Positions 15,101 to 23,610 of a stretch of 36,962 bases of DNA are shown here, piece by piece. The position numbers and the translations under genes were made by a program. The notes under the pieces are model-generated. The model searched no databases and was not told the origin of the DNA. It saw only the letters and a list, made by a program, of their open reading frames with translations. Numbering within the stretch: position 1 is the first letter of the stretch; every line of letters begins with the position of its first letter. Origin of the DNA: a virus; IMG/VR virus record IMGVR_UViG_3300030060_004303, positions 2,123 through 39,084 of that record; one strand, 5' to 3'.

Positions 15101-15190
15101 TGATGCCGGCGGTTTATTACTGTGATATCGATATTCAAGGCCCGCGATTTCGAGCGCGAAAACTCTTCGGCCGTTATCAGATGATATCAT
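12113..15190 (-). CDS. large distal tail / tail-tip protein (1025 aa)
   Basis: This is the longest gene in the window and lies after the tape measure and three distal tail genes, the usual place of the central tail-tip or baseplate protein. The N-terminal part is beta-rich (VFALEIAGLEYRYHSN, INYIDVESIVAVGSINADLDPSGG), followed by a region with repeated strand pairs and, near the C-terminus, a hub-like stretch (DRWIN-like GWRRVEIDASSNATSS, FLLP-type LFNLLSNPLRTWRGEIGTGKSIYIDVGSYITVSSPHLRGYSDDYG). No lytic domain was recognised. It likely joins fibre to tail tube. Its start overlaps the stop of the preceding gene (ATGA). Confidence 0.68.
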   Translation of the reverse strand: MISSDNGRRVFALEIAGLEYRYHSNKPPASSSLDSQIATGINYIDVESIVAVGSINADLDPSGGVANYGATTVTLNINRRGGASDAGVIFGRCGARSASTRAKLTTSATRTDTTISISSDLSSLSYPRLLHVGAETIRASSANATSVTCTRGAGNTPIQVHSIDLEGSIVPEITTEITTFRGRRARLYAAHRYATGETSDYIEIVNGFIESSPTVEDEEITISLLPLTALIDTDLSDKGIAQTRLLTGYHYYDGRQGSILEYALGLYKDQDDNEPVVTPDTGAAITASTFQTTVARRRSFSNLFDDFDTSLPKGPTADNYPREHPRYPKLRRSQDAIFVEDGVYPSTLTFNAGNVGYDVVADSSITSALNAAEISASESLRVRLPVVELKQHELGNAEVKKWPDVLNDTLTTSGPSSTAGVAGGFGRWRINRDNELTFEKLSNSPFTSRLFLWNNSYLWRFVRRGLRDQGVRAPLKWGAFGTSGPLDNLSRISYPIDLGLSDDSIEQQFGEGDGWRRVEIDASSNATSSIRQIRDIPSAYYQQFESAILVETSLGLPTSSSAGVYHYVTIEFYDHKLDEIRRQVFKCTHQSAASFGGSTVGYLIHISDDHEFQNSFSFGDWSDKERALIYRGGSADGERPSVVLLQLLQSGGGGGLNGAYDQFSIGLNIHSSNIDEASFLAIDGSSTFTLSENFAGDGANLRDTFDSVLRLLGAVIVMKRDESTGVSKLTLVSLGNERASSSDLTISAGDWIADPSPTWGIYEDIVTQIKYEFDYDPAEDKYLNEVIFNNYAAINRYGGERAKITLTLAGLNSDQFGRGAGDNFAYFLPTSARLFNLLSNPLRTWRGEIGTGKSIYIDVGSYITVSSPHLRGYSDDYGVVDGVGMVRAIRQDLLSEGCEIELITTGLTAVNWNSAARVSSHTATTVTVDANKYSVAPATDASFFKAGDVVDYLPAGNHDNAITGLTIDSVVGHVITFTAAHGISANGGTVEPTDFSNASTLHKIDAYLANSSDILDTSTPAKEFS

Positions 15191-15795
15191 GGTGTGACCT
15201 CCGGCGCGTAAACATCATAAATATGAACCGACATCGGCAAAAGTTGAGTCGTCGTAATCGCGATATTTAGCAATTGACCGCGAACGCCAGTCGGCACAAA
15301 TAGAGGCCTTGGCGGGTCCGGATTAACGTTAGTCGGTGCCGGCGCTTGATCGCAACCAGTGAACGCTAAAGCGGTCGACGTTGGCGAACCTTCGAGCATG
15401 TTTTCGGTAAACTCGAAGCCGACATCGATGATTGTGCCGGTGTAAGAATTGCCCGCCGTCTTTCTCAATTGAGCAGACATCGAAACGGTTGTTTGATCGA
15501 AATTCGAACTTACATATTGAGTCATGATTGCAAGGTGACTTGATAACGGGGTCGACTGATAAAGAAAATTGTAAACAGTCGCCCCTTTTAGTTCGGCGTT
15601 TTGCAAATACCGCCGGCCACCTTCGGCAGCTGCGACCGACCTGCCTACATAATAATGTGCTTGGTTTAAGAACTTGCAATAATTCAACTGTGCAAGCGCC
15701 GAAGCGATTTGAGCCGAAGCCCCGCCGAATAATAACTCGCCGTTATTGCATGTCGTCGCGCTTGGCAATCTTTGAAAAGCCGTCGGGATTAACAT
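15187..15795 (-). CDS. distal tail protein (202 aa)
   Basis: Not recognised individually. The 202-residue product starts MLIPTAFQRLPSATTCNNGELL, has a helical first third (ASAQIASALAQLNYCKFLNQAHYYV) and then beta strands (TVSMSAQLRKTAGNSYTGTIIDVGFEF), ending in LPMSVHIYDVYAPEV. The motif GNSYTGTI recurs in the 352-residue neighbour (GNSYTGAT), suggesting that the two share a domain and arose by duplication. Both its junctions are overlaps (TAATG and ATGA). Probably a tail-tip component between the tape measure and the 1025-residue hub. Confidence 0.58.
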   Translation of the reverse strand: MLIPTAFQRLPSATTCNNGELLFGGASAQIASALAQLNYCKFLNQAHYYVGRSVAAAEGGRRYLQNAELKGATVYNFLYQSTPLSSHLAIMTQYVSSNFDQTTVSMSAQLRKTAGNSYTGTIIDVGFEFTENMLEGSPTSTALAFTGCDQAPAPTNVNPDPPRPLFVPTGVRGQLLNIAITTTQLLPMSVHIYDVYAPEVTP

Positions 15796-16853
15796 TATAC
15801 ACCTACGATCGCAACGCCGCGGATATAAGCAGGTGATGACCCGATCGGGTTGTCTTTGCTTAATAGCGTTGATGTGTTGTTTAACGTTTCATCGATGCCG
15901 ACTCGATACATTGATAAACTAAACTGATTACTTAACGACTCTTCGGCGGGTAGTCGAAGACTTAGGCCGAATGAATTCCAGCCGTCGAGAGTGACGTTTA
16001 GACGATAACCGAATACATCAACGTGAATCGGTGACGTCGAACCGATGTTTACAGCGTTTAGGAATACGTCGACGTCTAAATCGTTTTGACTCATGCCCGC
16101 AAATATCGACACGTAGTTATACATCAATTGAGTATCTAATGAGCCGAGCCCGCGCGCCGGCGATGAACTCGCGTTATCTACTCCACTCCAATTCAAAAGC
16201 ACCCGACCGCGCTTTCGTAGCTGAGTAATATTGTTAAATGTCTCGACACCGAATCGCGATGTTAACGCCTGGTCATCGCCGAGACGATTAACACCTTGGG
16301 GCGTCAAGTTCTCACCATATTGACCGAGTAGCCTATTCGCGAGCGGTGACGCTAAACGACTCCAATTCGCTTGAACCGCTGCGACTTCGACAGTACCCCC
16401 GCTCGCGTGAAGTGATAGTTTGCATATTGCATATTGTTCATCTTCGGCGCTCGTTATGTTTACCGTGATTTCGTTAAACACGTTATTGAATCGTGATGTG
16501 TCCGAAATCGTCGTCGCGCCGGTGTATGAATTGCCCGATAATGGAAACGTTAGAGTAACGCTCGCGATTGCGCCGGCAATATTTGAACTCGCTGATATCC
16601 GAAATTTAAACTCGGTATGTTCTTCGCTTGGGTTCGGTATGTACCACTGACAACACTCGGTCAACGACGTCGTCGTAAACTCAAAAACCGCCGAATCCCA
16701 AAATTGATTGATAACTTCAGTGCACCCGCCGGTCGCGAATGCGTAGTTTTGAGCGTCGCCGAGCCTCGAAAACTCGGTCGACCGGACTGTTAACCCTGCG
16801 GTGAGTCGGGCCGGATCGGTTAAAAGTGGCGGTGTCGTATAGCTATTACTCAT
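15795..16853 (-). CDS. distal tail protein (352 aa)
   Basis: Not recognised by name. It is a beta-rich protein with SNIAGAIASVTLTFPLSGNSYTGATTISD and a later repeat of the same style (VDVFLNAVNIGSTSPIHVDVFGYRLNVTLDG). It shares the GNSYTG strand with the next gene. Position after the tape measure and before the large tail-tip protein indicates a role in the distal tail or baseplate, possibly as a tail-tip adaptor. The start is coupled to the upstream stop as ATGA and its own stop overlaps the next start as TAATG. Confidence 0.6.
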   Translation of the reverse strand: MSNSYTTPPLLTDPARLTAGLTVRSTEFSRLGDAQNYAFATGGCTEVINQFWDSAVFEFTTTSLTECCQWYIPNPSEEHTEFKFRISASSNIAGAIASVTLTFPLSGNSYTGATTISDTSRFNNVFNEITVNITSAEDEQYAICKLSLHASGGTVEVAAVQANWSRLASPLANRLLGQYGENLTPQGVNRLGDDQALTSRFGVETFNNITQLRKRGRVLLNWSGVDNASSSPARGLGSLDTQLMYNYVSIFAGMSQNDLDVDVFLNAVNIGSTSPIHVDVFGYRLNVTLDGWNSFGLSLRLPAEESLSNQFSLSMYRVGIDETLNNTSTLLSKDNPIGSSPAYIRGVAIVGV

Positions 16854-18055
16854 AAGCGCTCTAATTCCATCGTCACCGGCACCCGTCGACGCAACCGCGT
16901 CGGATATGCAAGGTCAAAAGTCGGCGTGATCATAGAGGCCCGCAAACGGCCATAATCACCGTTATTTTGACTAGTGTATAGTGAGTCATACGCGGGCTGA
17001 CTAGCGTTGATCTGATATGAGTTTAATGCACGTCGCGAGTCACCCCAAGATTGATAAAAGTTGACGCGCTCGCCGGCACCGGCAAAAGGTATCCAATTGT
17101 TTATAAAGTGCTGATAATCGTCGACAAGATCTAAACGCGCATCGAGGTCGAAATTCAAAACCGATGTTTGATAACTGCCGACATGATTAGAGGTATAACC
17201 CCCGCCGATCAATCGGCGAGACTGGCCGACGTTCTCGACTCTAATATGATGACGTTGAAATGGTCGCGACGGTATCAAAACGCCGTTAGGCTTATGCGTC
17301 GCAGTGAGTAGCGAATAAGTCGTCGAGTACACCGCCGGCGCTTCGTCGCCTGTAAAGCCGAGCGTATCTCTTAACCCCGTCGACGACCATGTGATATCGC
17401 CGATTGATGATAGATAAGAGCATGCGACATAACCGGTATCATTTATAAACCATGAAATTGCGTCGTTGCTCATGACCGTTTGATCTCTCTCTTCTAATGA
17501 GATCAGGCCGAAGTCATCGGCGTCGCTTACCGTCGCTCTATTACGTATGAATACACTCACGTCTTGAGTATGCGTATTAATCGCAGGAAAATTGAACGTT
17601 GACGCCCCGCCGACCTGGTCAACTCGGTAACTAACATCGCCTAAGTTGATCGACCCGCGCATCCAATCGTTAGGAAGTGTCGCAGTATATGTCGAACCTG
17701 ATAACGTCGCGGTAACTGCACTAGACCCCGCGCCGAGCGCGTCGACTGAACCCGACGACGTCACCGTAAAGTCAACGCTTGCGCTTATCGTCACGTGATC
17801 ACTAGAGTTGATCGCGACCGCCCAATTTGCGCCGAATGTCTTAACCGTGTCGATTTGGCCTTTTGCCGATATTTGAGTATCACTAGACCGACCGTTTAAA
17901 AAAAATATAGCGTCTTCATAGACACCCGCCCCGCTTGAGAATGTCGGCATGGTAACAGAGGTCGACCCGCGTACGAATGCGGTGACGCCCGAATACGCGC
18001 GCATGTCATACGACGTTAAAAGGCCAAAATTTGGCGCGGTATTTTGAAACGGCAT
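16850..18055 (-). CDS. distal tail protein (401 aa)
   Basis: First gene after the tape measure, the site where siphoviruses encode distal tail (Dit-like) or minor tail proteins. The 401 residues begin MPFQNTAPNFGLLTSYDMRAYSG and are strand-rich, with SGSVDALGAGSSAVTATLSGSTYTATLP in the first half and a more conserved-looking second half (PFQRHHIRVENVGQSRRLIGGG, LDLVDDYQHFINNWIPFAGAGERVNFYQSWGDSR). A GGAGG ribosome-binding site is seven bases before the start. A Dit function is inferred by position. Confidence 0.6.
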   Translation of the reverse strand: MPFQNTAPNFGLLTSYDMRAYSGVTAFVRGSTSVTMPTFSSGAGVYEDAIFFLNGRSSDTQISAKGQIDTVKTFGANWAVAINSSDHVTISASVDFTVTSSGSVDALGAGSSAVTATLSGSTYTATLPNDWMRGSINLGDVSYRVDQVGGASTFNFPAINTHTQDVSVFIRNRATVSDADDFGLISLEERDQTVMSNDAISWFINDTGYVACSYLSSIGDITWSSTGLRDTLGFTGDEAPAVYSTTYSLLTATHKPNGVLIPSRPFQRHHIRVENVGQSRRLIGGGYTSNHVGSYQTSVLNFDLDARLDLVDDYQHFINNWIPFAGAGERVNFYQSWGDSRRALNSYQINASQPAYDSLYTSQNNGDYGRLRASMITPTFDLAYPTRLRRRVPVTMELERL

Positions 18056-18056
18056 C

Positions 18057-20417
18057 TTATGACCTCCGACGCGGTGCGCCTCGTCTGTTTTGATTTTGAA
18101 GTGTTGTTATGCGATCGGTCAACGCGAGCTCGGCAGCGCGTCGCGAATCATAGACGACGGCCCCGTCGAAATTAATGTTAAACGTCGTCGTCGCAGTTTC
18201 GGCCCGTTCGCGATTCTCGCCGGCGGTTGTTTGTGGAGTTCCCAGAGGCGAAAAGCTCGGCGCACCGCCACCGCCACCGCCACCGCTTGACGCGCCGGCA
18301 CCTAACGCGCGACCGCTTGCGCCGGCTGTTACCGCCGCGGTTGCCATAATGCCCGAGGCGATGCCATAATTTGCGGCTAATTGAGGCTCGGTGAAAAGTG
18401 AGGCGATTGCTTTAGCGCCAAAAATTAGACTTTCAACCGCCGCTTGTTCGCCAAGGGCCACCAACACACCGCCAATTGCCGCGGGCAAACGATTCTTCTC
18501 TTGTTTCGAGATCTCATTACGCGACGCCTGAAATTCTTTTTGCAATTCTAAAATGCGCTTATTCGAGTCTTCGGTCGCTTTGATACGCTGGGCGTTGTCG
18601 CCTTCAAATTCTCTTAAAGCTTTTTTCTCGGCGTCGATTTGCTCATTAACTCGTTCGTTTAACGCTCGGCGCGCTTCGTCGGCGGTTTGATCTGTAAGAC
18701 TTTTATAAACCTCTTTTGTCAGATCCGTACTAAGGCCCGAAAACATATCAAGCCCAAGTTGTTTGAAGTTTTCTTCAAACTCGACAAGCGAGCGCTTTTG
18801 TATCTTTTCACGTTCTAGCGCAAACCGGCGCGACAACTCGGTCAACTCCTCTTCGCTATGCTCTTTTAACTCACGTTCGCGCCGATACTTCATTTCAAGC
18901 AAAGATAACTCTTTGTCGATGCCGTCGGTCATCATTTCGATATCGAACGCTTGAGAGTCTAAAATGAACGCTTTGCGTTGTTCTTGAAGTCTCTTCTCTT
19001 CGGCGTCGCGTTTCTCGGCTTCGCTTTTAGCAAGTTGAGTTCGCGAGATCTCATATTTTAAATCGATCGCGAGTCGTTTGTTTGCGTTATCTCCGGCCTT
19101 TTCTAACTCTAACTGATAACGCGCCTCGGTGATGTCGACAGACTCGGCGCCTTGGGCCGCCGCAAGTTGTAAACTGAGGTCGCGAATTTGAAATATCTCG
19201 GCTTGCTTGCGTTGCTCTAATAAAATCTCTTTTGCTTTGTTCGCTTGTAGTTGACTTTGCCGAGCCTTTGCCGCTGCCCTTAATTCTTCAAGTCGCTTTG
19301 ACTCGATGTCATCTCGCTTTTTATTGATAACTTGCTCGTTTAACAAGTCGGCGTTTCGAATTCTTACTCGGTCTTGAACTTCGTTAGCAAGTTTGACTAA
19401 TCGCTCCTCATCTTTAAGCGCTTTCAGCCTTGCCATCTTTTTACTCTCACCAAAACTTAAATGTTCGGCGACTAATTGTTCGTGTGTTTTCTTCTTTAAT
19501 GCTTCGGCGTTTTTTAATCTAGTCGTATAATTTAAATGTTCCTCTTCAATAGCCAGTTTATCAACTTCTAATTGACGACCTTTTAAATCAATTTCCGCTT
19601 CTTGAAGTTGCATCGTTTTAAGTATAGCAAGATTCTCTTTAGTCTTCGCCGCGATAAAAGCGGGCGAACGTTCTTCGAACGCGATAAATTGTGCTTCGGC
19701 ATCTTTTAGCTTTTTTTGTGCTTTGCGTTGATCATTTAACGCGCCGGTTATTGCCCTTGATGATGCGGCTTTAGCTTTATCAAGTTTTATCCGAGCTTCG
19801 GCGACTGAGTTATAAAAGCCGAGCGTCGTTAGTAATTTTCGAGACATACTATTTCGATTGACGATTGCGTCGGTGAGTTCCGCTTGTGCTTTTGTCTCTT
19901 TTGCTAGTTTCCGAGATATCTTCTCGGTTTGCTTCTCCATTTTTTCCTTGGCAAGCTGTGCCATCAATTGAGCGCGGGTGAACTTCTCTAACTCTTTAGT
20001 CGTCGGCTCGACGCCCTTTTCCGCGAGCGCTTCAAGTTTCGCCTGTAGATCAGCCGCCGCCGCCGCCGCCGCTTCGTTTGCATCTTCGGCAGCTTGCGCC
20101 GCGCCTGATATGTTTATAAACGTTTCGTAAAGCGCATATCCGACCGCAACGACGCCGCCGATTGCGGGTATTAATGATAGAAATGAAGCTTTGCCCCCGG
20201 TGCCTAGACTCTTGACTGTCGACGATAGATCGCGAAAAGCGCCGCCCGCGTCTTCGACGTTTCCGACTAATGAGCCGAGCCCCTCGCCTAAATGCGAATT
20301 TGATTTATCAAAACGATCGGCCATACCCGACGCCGTTTCGCCGATGCCAGTTAACCCTTTTTTCGCTTCTTCGGCCCCGTCTAGCCTAACCTCGATATCA
20401 ACTCTATTAGTCGTCAT
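18057..20417 (-). CDS. tail tape measure protein
   Basis: The 786-residue protein sets tail length and passes through the tube at DNA entry. Evidence: position after the G/GT chaperone pair, a long charged helical and coiled-coil middle (about residues 115-640), hydrophobic segments near residues 78-102 (FLSLIPAIGGVVAVGYALYETF) and 660-720 (IGGVLVALGEQAAVESLIFGAKAI; GIASGIMATAAVTAG), and a Gly-rich linker before the C-terminus. At about 1.5 angstrom per residue it would give a tail near 120 nm, a typical siphovirus value. No peptidoglycan hydrolase domain is apparent. ATG 20417 overlaps the upstream stop (ATGA). Confidence 0.87.
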   Translation of the reverse strand: MTTNRVDIEVRLDGAEEAKKGLTGIGETASGMADRFDKSNSHLGEGLGSLVGNVEDAGGAFRDLSSTVKSLGTGGKASFLSLIPAIGGVVAVGYALYETFINISGAAQAAEDANEAAAAAAADLQAKLEALAEKGVEPTTKELEKFTRAQLMAQLAKEKMEKQTEKISRKLAKETKAQAELTDAIVNRNSMSRKLLTTLGFYNSVAEARIKLDKAKAASSRAITGALNDQRKAQKKLKDAEAQFIAFEERSPAFIAAKTKENLAILKTMQLQEAEIDLKGRQLEVDKLAIEEEHLNYTTRLKNAEALKKKTHEQLVAEHLSFGESKKMARLKALKDEERLVKLANEVQDRVRIRNADLLNEQVINKKRDDIESKRLEELRAAAKARQSQLQANKAKEILLEQRKQAEIFQIRDLSLQLAAAQGAESVDITEARYQLELEKAGDNANKRLAIDLKYEISRTQLAKSEAEKRDAEEKRLQEQRKAFILDSQAFDIEMMTDGIDKELSLLEMKYRRERELKEHSEEELTELSRRFALEREKIQKRSLVEFEENFKQLGLDMFSGLSTDLTKEVYKSLTDQTADEARRALNERVNEQIDAEKKALREFEGDNAQRIKATEDSNKRILELQKEFQASRNEISKQEKNRLPAAIGGVLVALGEQAAVESLIFGAKAIASLFTEPQLAANYGIASGIMATAAVTAGASGRALGAGASSGGGGGGGAPSFSPLGTPQTTAGENRERAETATTTFNINFDGAVVYDSRRAAELALTDRITTLQNQNRRGAPRRRS

Positions 20418-20839
20418 TTCGATTTACTCTCTTCAAGTGCTCGCTTTTGCGCTCGATATCGTGCCGATTCTCTATGATACTCTAACGTGTCAAGCATGTC
20501 GATCGTCGCGCATGTCGGCGACGGGTATACATGAGAGATCGGATATAGACCGCTTTTATGTCTATTATAAGCGCCGATCAAGTGAGCTAGTTTATTCACG
20601 CCGGCGACTGGACACGATCGAAACTCATAGTCTGAAAACGCCTCGTCGCAGTCGGGCGCGATTCGATAAGCGGGCATGAATACGCCGTCGGCGTCGCGTT
20701 GCGATTGCGGCAAGTCATCGCGAAACGGCCCGCCACAATTACCCCGTTTTGGCCGAAGCCCTTTTTGATCTCTGCATTGTTCGCAAGACCATGCGCGACC
20801 GCCGGCATGATTAAGCCATACCGAGGCCGCAATCATCAT
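20414..20839 (-). CDS. tail assembly chaperone, T-like extension made by frameshift
   Basis: The 141-residue frame begins exactly where a -1 shift at GGGAAAA (20845-20839) would enter it, so it is probably translated mainly as the C-terminal part of a 311-residue fusion with the upstream chaperone, as in lambda gpG-T. ATG 20839 could also allow independent reinitiation. It has Cys pairs (CEQC, and a later CPVAG) that may form a small metal site and a basic helical C-terminus (HRESARYRAQKRALEESKSK). Lambda gpGT bridges tube and tape measure; the same function is inferred because the tape measure gene follows with a four-base overlap. Confidence 0.75.
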   Translation of the reverse strand: MMIAASVWLNHAGGRAWSCEQCRDQKGLRPKRGNCGGPFRDDLPQSQRDADGVFMPAYRIAPDCDEAFSDYEFRSCPVAGVNKLAHLIGAYNRHKSGLYPISHVYPSPTCATIDMLDTLEYHRESARYRAQKRALEESKSK

Positions 20840-21348
20840 TTTCCCTCGATACCTGCTAACGAGATTCGCTGAATATGTAACACGAGCTCGCTAATCGTTT
20901 GGACCCGTGACGATTCGGGCCTGATCAACTCTAGTTGCTCGACAGTCGCTTCGACGTCGTCGATTGACACTAGCGAGGCTCTAATCATTTCGAGATAAAC
21001 GCGGTTCAAATAGTTTTGATAATCGCTGAGAGCGTGTCTCTCATCATCAGTTAACTCATGATGCCACGTGGCCCGCTCTCTAACATCGCTCGGCGCTTCA
21101 GCCCAAAGGAGCCGCCCCAATTCCGATCGCGTCAAAGCGCCGGCCGCGGCTTCGGCTGTTTCGCGTTCGCGCGGTGAAAGCGCTTTAATCTTGAAACACG
21201 TCGCGCCGGCGTTGACGACATCTAGCGTCGATTGATCGCCGGTGTCTAAATATTTCGATCGTTGCTCGTCATCACATTCGACCGCTTCGTCGCACGTCAC
21301 GACAACGTCAATCGTCATGTCTGCCGATGTTAAAAAGCGTAAAGCCAT
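20836..21348 (-). CDS. tail assembly chaperone, G-like
   Basis: The 170-residue protein starts MALRFLTSADMTIDVVVTCDEA and is acidic and helix-rich, as are lambda gpG-type chaperones that coat the tape measure. It lies between tail tube and tape measure, the conserved chaperone slot. Its last codons are GAG GGA AAA TGA; the GGGAAAA heptamer read across them is a classical -1 slip site with the phase needed to enter the 141-residue downstream frame. Most ribosomes should stop here and make the short form. A SPRERE-type motif precedes a TAEAAAGALTR helix. No other function is apparent. Confidence 0.78.
   Translation of the reverse strand: MALRFLTSADMTIDVVVTCDEAVECDDEQRSKYLDTGDQSTLDVVNAGATCFKIKALSPRERETAEAAAGALTRSELGRLLWAEAPSDVRERATWHHELTDDERHALSDYQNYLNRVYLEMIRASLVSIDDVEATVEQLELIRPESSRVQTISELVLHIQRISLAGIEGK
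20839..20845 (-). promoter_or_regulatory. programmed -1 frameshift site (GGGAAAA)
   Basis: On the minus strand the heptamer lies in frame as G-GGA-AAA immediately before the UGA stop of the G-like gene. A -1 slip reads AUG AUG AUU GCG, the frame of the 141-residue extension. Lambda uses GGGAAAG in the same place. No downstream stimulating stem was examined quantitatively. Confidence 0.8.
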
Positions 21349-21361
21349 TTTTTTAAAACCC

Positions 21362-22654
21362 TTAAATACCTAGGCCGATCCGAAACGGCGAGTTGCCCGC
21401 GTTTGTCTCGACAACGTCACCGCCGAAGCGACTCTGTTGATACGTCAATTGTTGTCTTACGATGTCGTTGCCACTTACGTCATAAGCCGACGGGTCGTTA
21501 GTTAGCATCGCAGCGGGTAACATAATCGCGCAACCGAGCCCGTCGCCGATTGGACCAGTACCGACGACGACTTGTCGAACTGTCCGATTGAAATAGTCGT
21601 CGGCGATTGCGGTGTTAACTGTTGAGAGAGTCAAACTTAACTCGACAGTCGATTCCGTAATATCCATACCCGACATCGTCGAGAGGTCGCTACTATGACC
21701 AAGCGGTGTCAACGTGTTAGTCAGTGACAAACTAAAGTCTTCGGCGGCGAATTCGGTTCGCGCTAGCGTGTCGCCCGTCGTTGCGTTCGTTAACGAAGTC
21801 GGTGACGTCGTCGACGCGACAACATAAGCACCTCTAAAGAGTTGAGCCGCGCCGGTGTTATAAACCGGTTCAATCGGCCCGACGGCGTTACCGTGATCGT
21901 CTTGGATGACCGCCGCTTGATATGTGAATTCGGCCATTAATCGGCCCGAATCAAGCGAGATGTTAAGCGACTCTAAAACACACCCATATGCGTATGATCT
22001 AAAGTTGACGCCGTCAACTCGAAAGCTTAGCGAGTGCTCGCGGGTGCCGGTTAAGTTACGACCTGGCATAAACCACGTTTGCAAATGTCGAATAGTCGGC
22101 GTACCCGTGAACGCTGCCGACAACGCCGGCGAGATCTTAACCGAACCGCCTTCGTCGTTATCAGTAATCGCCGAGTATTCAGCACGGCCGGCGAGCTCGG
22201 CACCGATCAACGTACCGACGTCGGCTTCAGCCGGTGCCGATGTCGCCGCATATGTATTTGTATTCGCGATTGATGCGACCGTGTCATGAGTGTTTGTCGG
22301 TATGCGCGTCTTTAGACCCGCGCCGAGCAAATACCCTAGATAGTTATTCGTGTAAAAATTGGCCGACGTGCCGATGGTCGTGAGGTCAACTCTAACAACG
22401 ACTTGACCGGTTCGCCGACGTACACGCGAACCGCCTGAATACATTGTGTCGGGTTCGGGTGGAAGGTTGAAATTACCGTCGCGGGCGTCAAGTCGTTCAC
22501 TCGCAACGGGCTCGCCGGCGATGATGATTGGATCGCGTTCGCACGGAATCGAGACATAAGACAACCCGCCAAAACTCGGCAAACCCGAAGTCGTCGCGAT
22601 TGATGCGAATGTACTTTCAACGGCAACGCCGATTGATCTATGAGTAACAGTCAT
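21362..22654 (-). CDS. major tail tube protein
   Basis: The 430-residue protein sits between the tail terminator and chaperone genes and is beta-rich, as expected for the repeating tube subunit. It starts MTVTHRSIGVAVESTFASIATTSGLPSFGGLSY and contains strands such as LSFRVDGVNFRSYAYGCVLESLNISLDSGRLMAEFTYQ (broken here for reading), a pattern common in tail tube proteins where the subunit describes its own 'v.s..l.....g..v.a.fty' strand. GGAGAG precedes the start. It is longer than lambda gpV (246), so it may carry an extra surface domain. Confidence 0.75.
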   Translation of the reverse strand: MTVTHRSIGVAVESTFASIATTSGLPSFGGLSYVSIPCERDPIIIAGEPVASERLDARDGNFNLPPEPDTMYSGGSRVRRRTGQVVVRVDLTTIGTSANFYTNNYLGYLLGAGLKTRIPTNTHDTVASIANTNTYAATSAPAEADVGTLIGAELAGRAEYSAITDNDEGGSVKISPALSAAFTGTPTIRHLQTWFMPGRNLTGTREHSLSFRVDGVNFRSYAYGCVLESLNISLDSGRLMAEFTYQAAVIQDDHGNAVGPIEPVYNTGAAQLFRGAYVVASTTSPTSLTNATTGDTLARTEFAAEDFSLSLTNTLTPLGHSSDLSTMSGMDITESTVELSLTLSTVNTAIADDYFNRTVRQVVVGTGPIGDGLGCAIMLPAAMLTNDPSAYDVSGNDIVRQQLTYQQSRFGGDVVETNAGNSPFRIGLGI

Positions 22655-22657
22655 TTT

Positions 22658-23113
22658 TTAACTCTCCAAAAATAGCAGGGTAAACGGCACGGTCAAAAGA
22701 TGCGCGCTCTCTTCGAGGTCTAGCGCTTCGACCGTCGGTTGTTCGGGTATGATAGATACAATACCCGTCGTCGCGAGTGAATAAGTCGGGCCTTTCAATG
22801 TCGTCAATATCTTCTCGGCGTCTTCGCTGATAATGCGCTGCCGGTCGATTAAGTCGTCGGGTATGTCGTAACGCACTCGGCAATCGATGACGCTTCGACG
22901 TCGACCGCTTAGACCCGCCGCGCCGTCGTCGACGGGGTAATCGCGAATCGATAACTCGAAGAAACGATTTGAGTTTGGGCGTTGTTCGATCGGCGGCACA
23001 AAACCGGACCCCGCCCGATAACAGACAAAACCATGATTGATATCGGTCTTCGGCGTGATCGCTTCGAGTTGATCTTCGAGATATGCAAGTGATTCTCTGA
23101 TGCCTTGGCTCAT
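22658..23113 (-). CDS. tail terminator-like protein
   Basis: The 151-residue product lies between the neck gene and the tail tube gene, the position of lambda gpU-type terminators that cap the tube and join it to the head. It starts with a helix (SQGIRESLAYLEDQLEAI) followed by alternating strands (FFELSIRDYPVDD, SVIDCRVRYDIPDD, HLLTVPFTLLFLES) around a second helix (DRQRIISEDAEKILTTL), which matches the alpha/beta fold of terminators. The start overlaps the upstream stop as ATGA. Assignment is by position and secondary structure pattern. Confidence 0.6.
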   Translation of the reverse strand: MSQGIRESLAYLEDQLEAITPKTDINHGFVCYRAGSGFVPPIEQRPNSNRFFELSIRDYPVDDGAAGLSGRRRSVIDCRVRYDIPDDLIDRQRIISEDAEKILTTLKGPTYSLATTGIVSIIPEQPTVEALDLEESAHLLTVPFTLLFLES

Positions 23114-23610
23114 AATAAACGCTTTCTTAATTCGATGCCGACGGCTTTTACCAAGATCTCTTGATCTTTTGTCGTCAAACCTAAGAATTTACGATCTTCG
23201 TTTACCGCATAACCGTATTGGGCGTGTTTAGTTAGACCGATCACGAACCGGTCAACCGTCGCTTCTTTTATGACTAGATTGTTTAACATGTTGCCGCTCA
23301 ACACGAGGTCAACTTCGGCCGAATCGCCTTTCGATCTTTGACGACTATCATGTTTGTATTGTTTATAACCGCCGGCGTAAAAGATGCTTCGACCGGTTCG
23401 CGATGGTCGCCCGCCTTTCGGCTTTAAACGTGCGCCCCGCTTTGATACATATAGCGCGTTTTTAGAATAGCCTTTGAACTCTACCCCGTTCGCGTCGATG
23501 CCTTTCGACGTCCGAAGCTTGATCGACGCTAGCGAGTTTTGAGCCAGTCGAAGCGTATCTTTTGCGCTCCAAAGTACTCTCGGTAGTTTTAAAGTAACTT
23601 TACTAGTCAA
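23110..23610 (-). CDS. phage virion morphogenesis / neck protein (gp10- or Mu G-like)
   Basis: The 166-residue basic protein contains LVLSGNMLNNLVIKEATVDRFVIGLTKHAQYGYAVNE (cited in parts) and ends DRKFLGLTTKDQEILVKAV; 'L..SG.m...l', 'Y...hq.G' and 'R.flGlt..D...l' are hallmarks of Mu gpG-like and HK97 gp10-like head-tail joining proteins. The segment GGRPSRTGRSIFY is a flexible loop. It follows the connector gene and precedes the terminator gene, both with ATGA overlaps, which supports a role at the neck during head-tail joining. Confidence 0.7.
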   Translation of the reverse strand: MTSKVTLKLPRVLWSAKDTLRLAQNSLASIKLRTSKGIDANGVEFKGYSKNALYVSKRGARLKPKGGRPSRTGRSIFYAGGYKQYKHDSRQRSKGDSAEVDLVLSGNMLNNLVIKEATVDRFVIGLTKHAQYGYAVNEDRKFLGLTTKDQEILVKAVGIELRKRLL

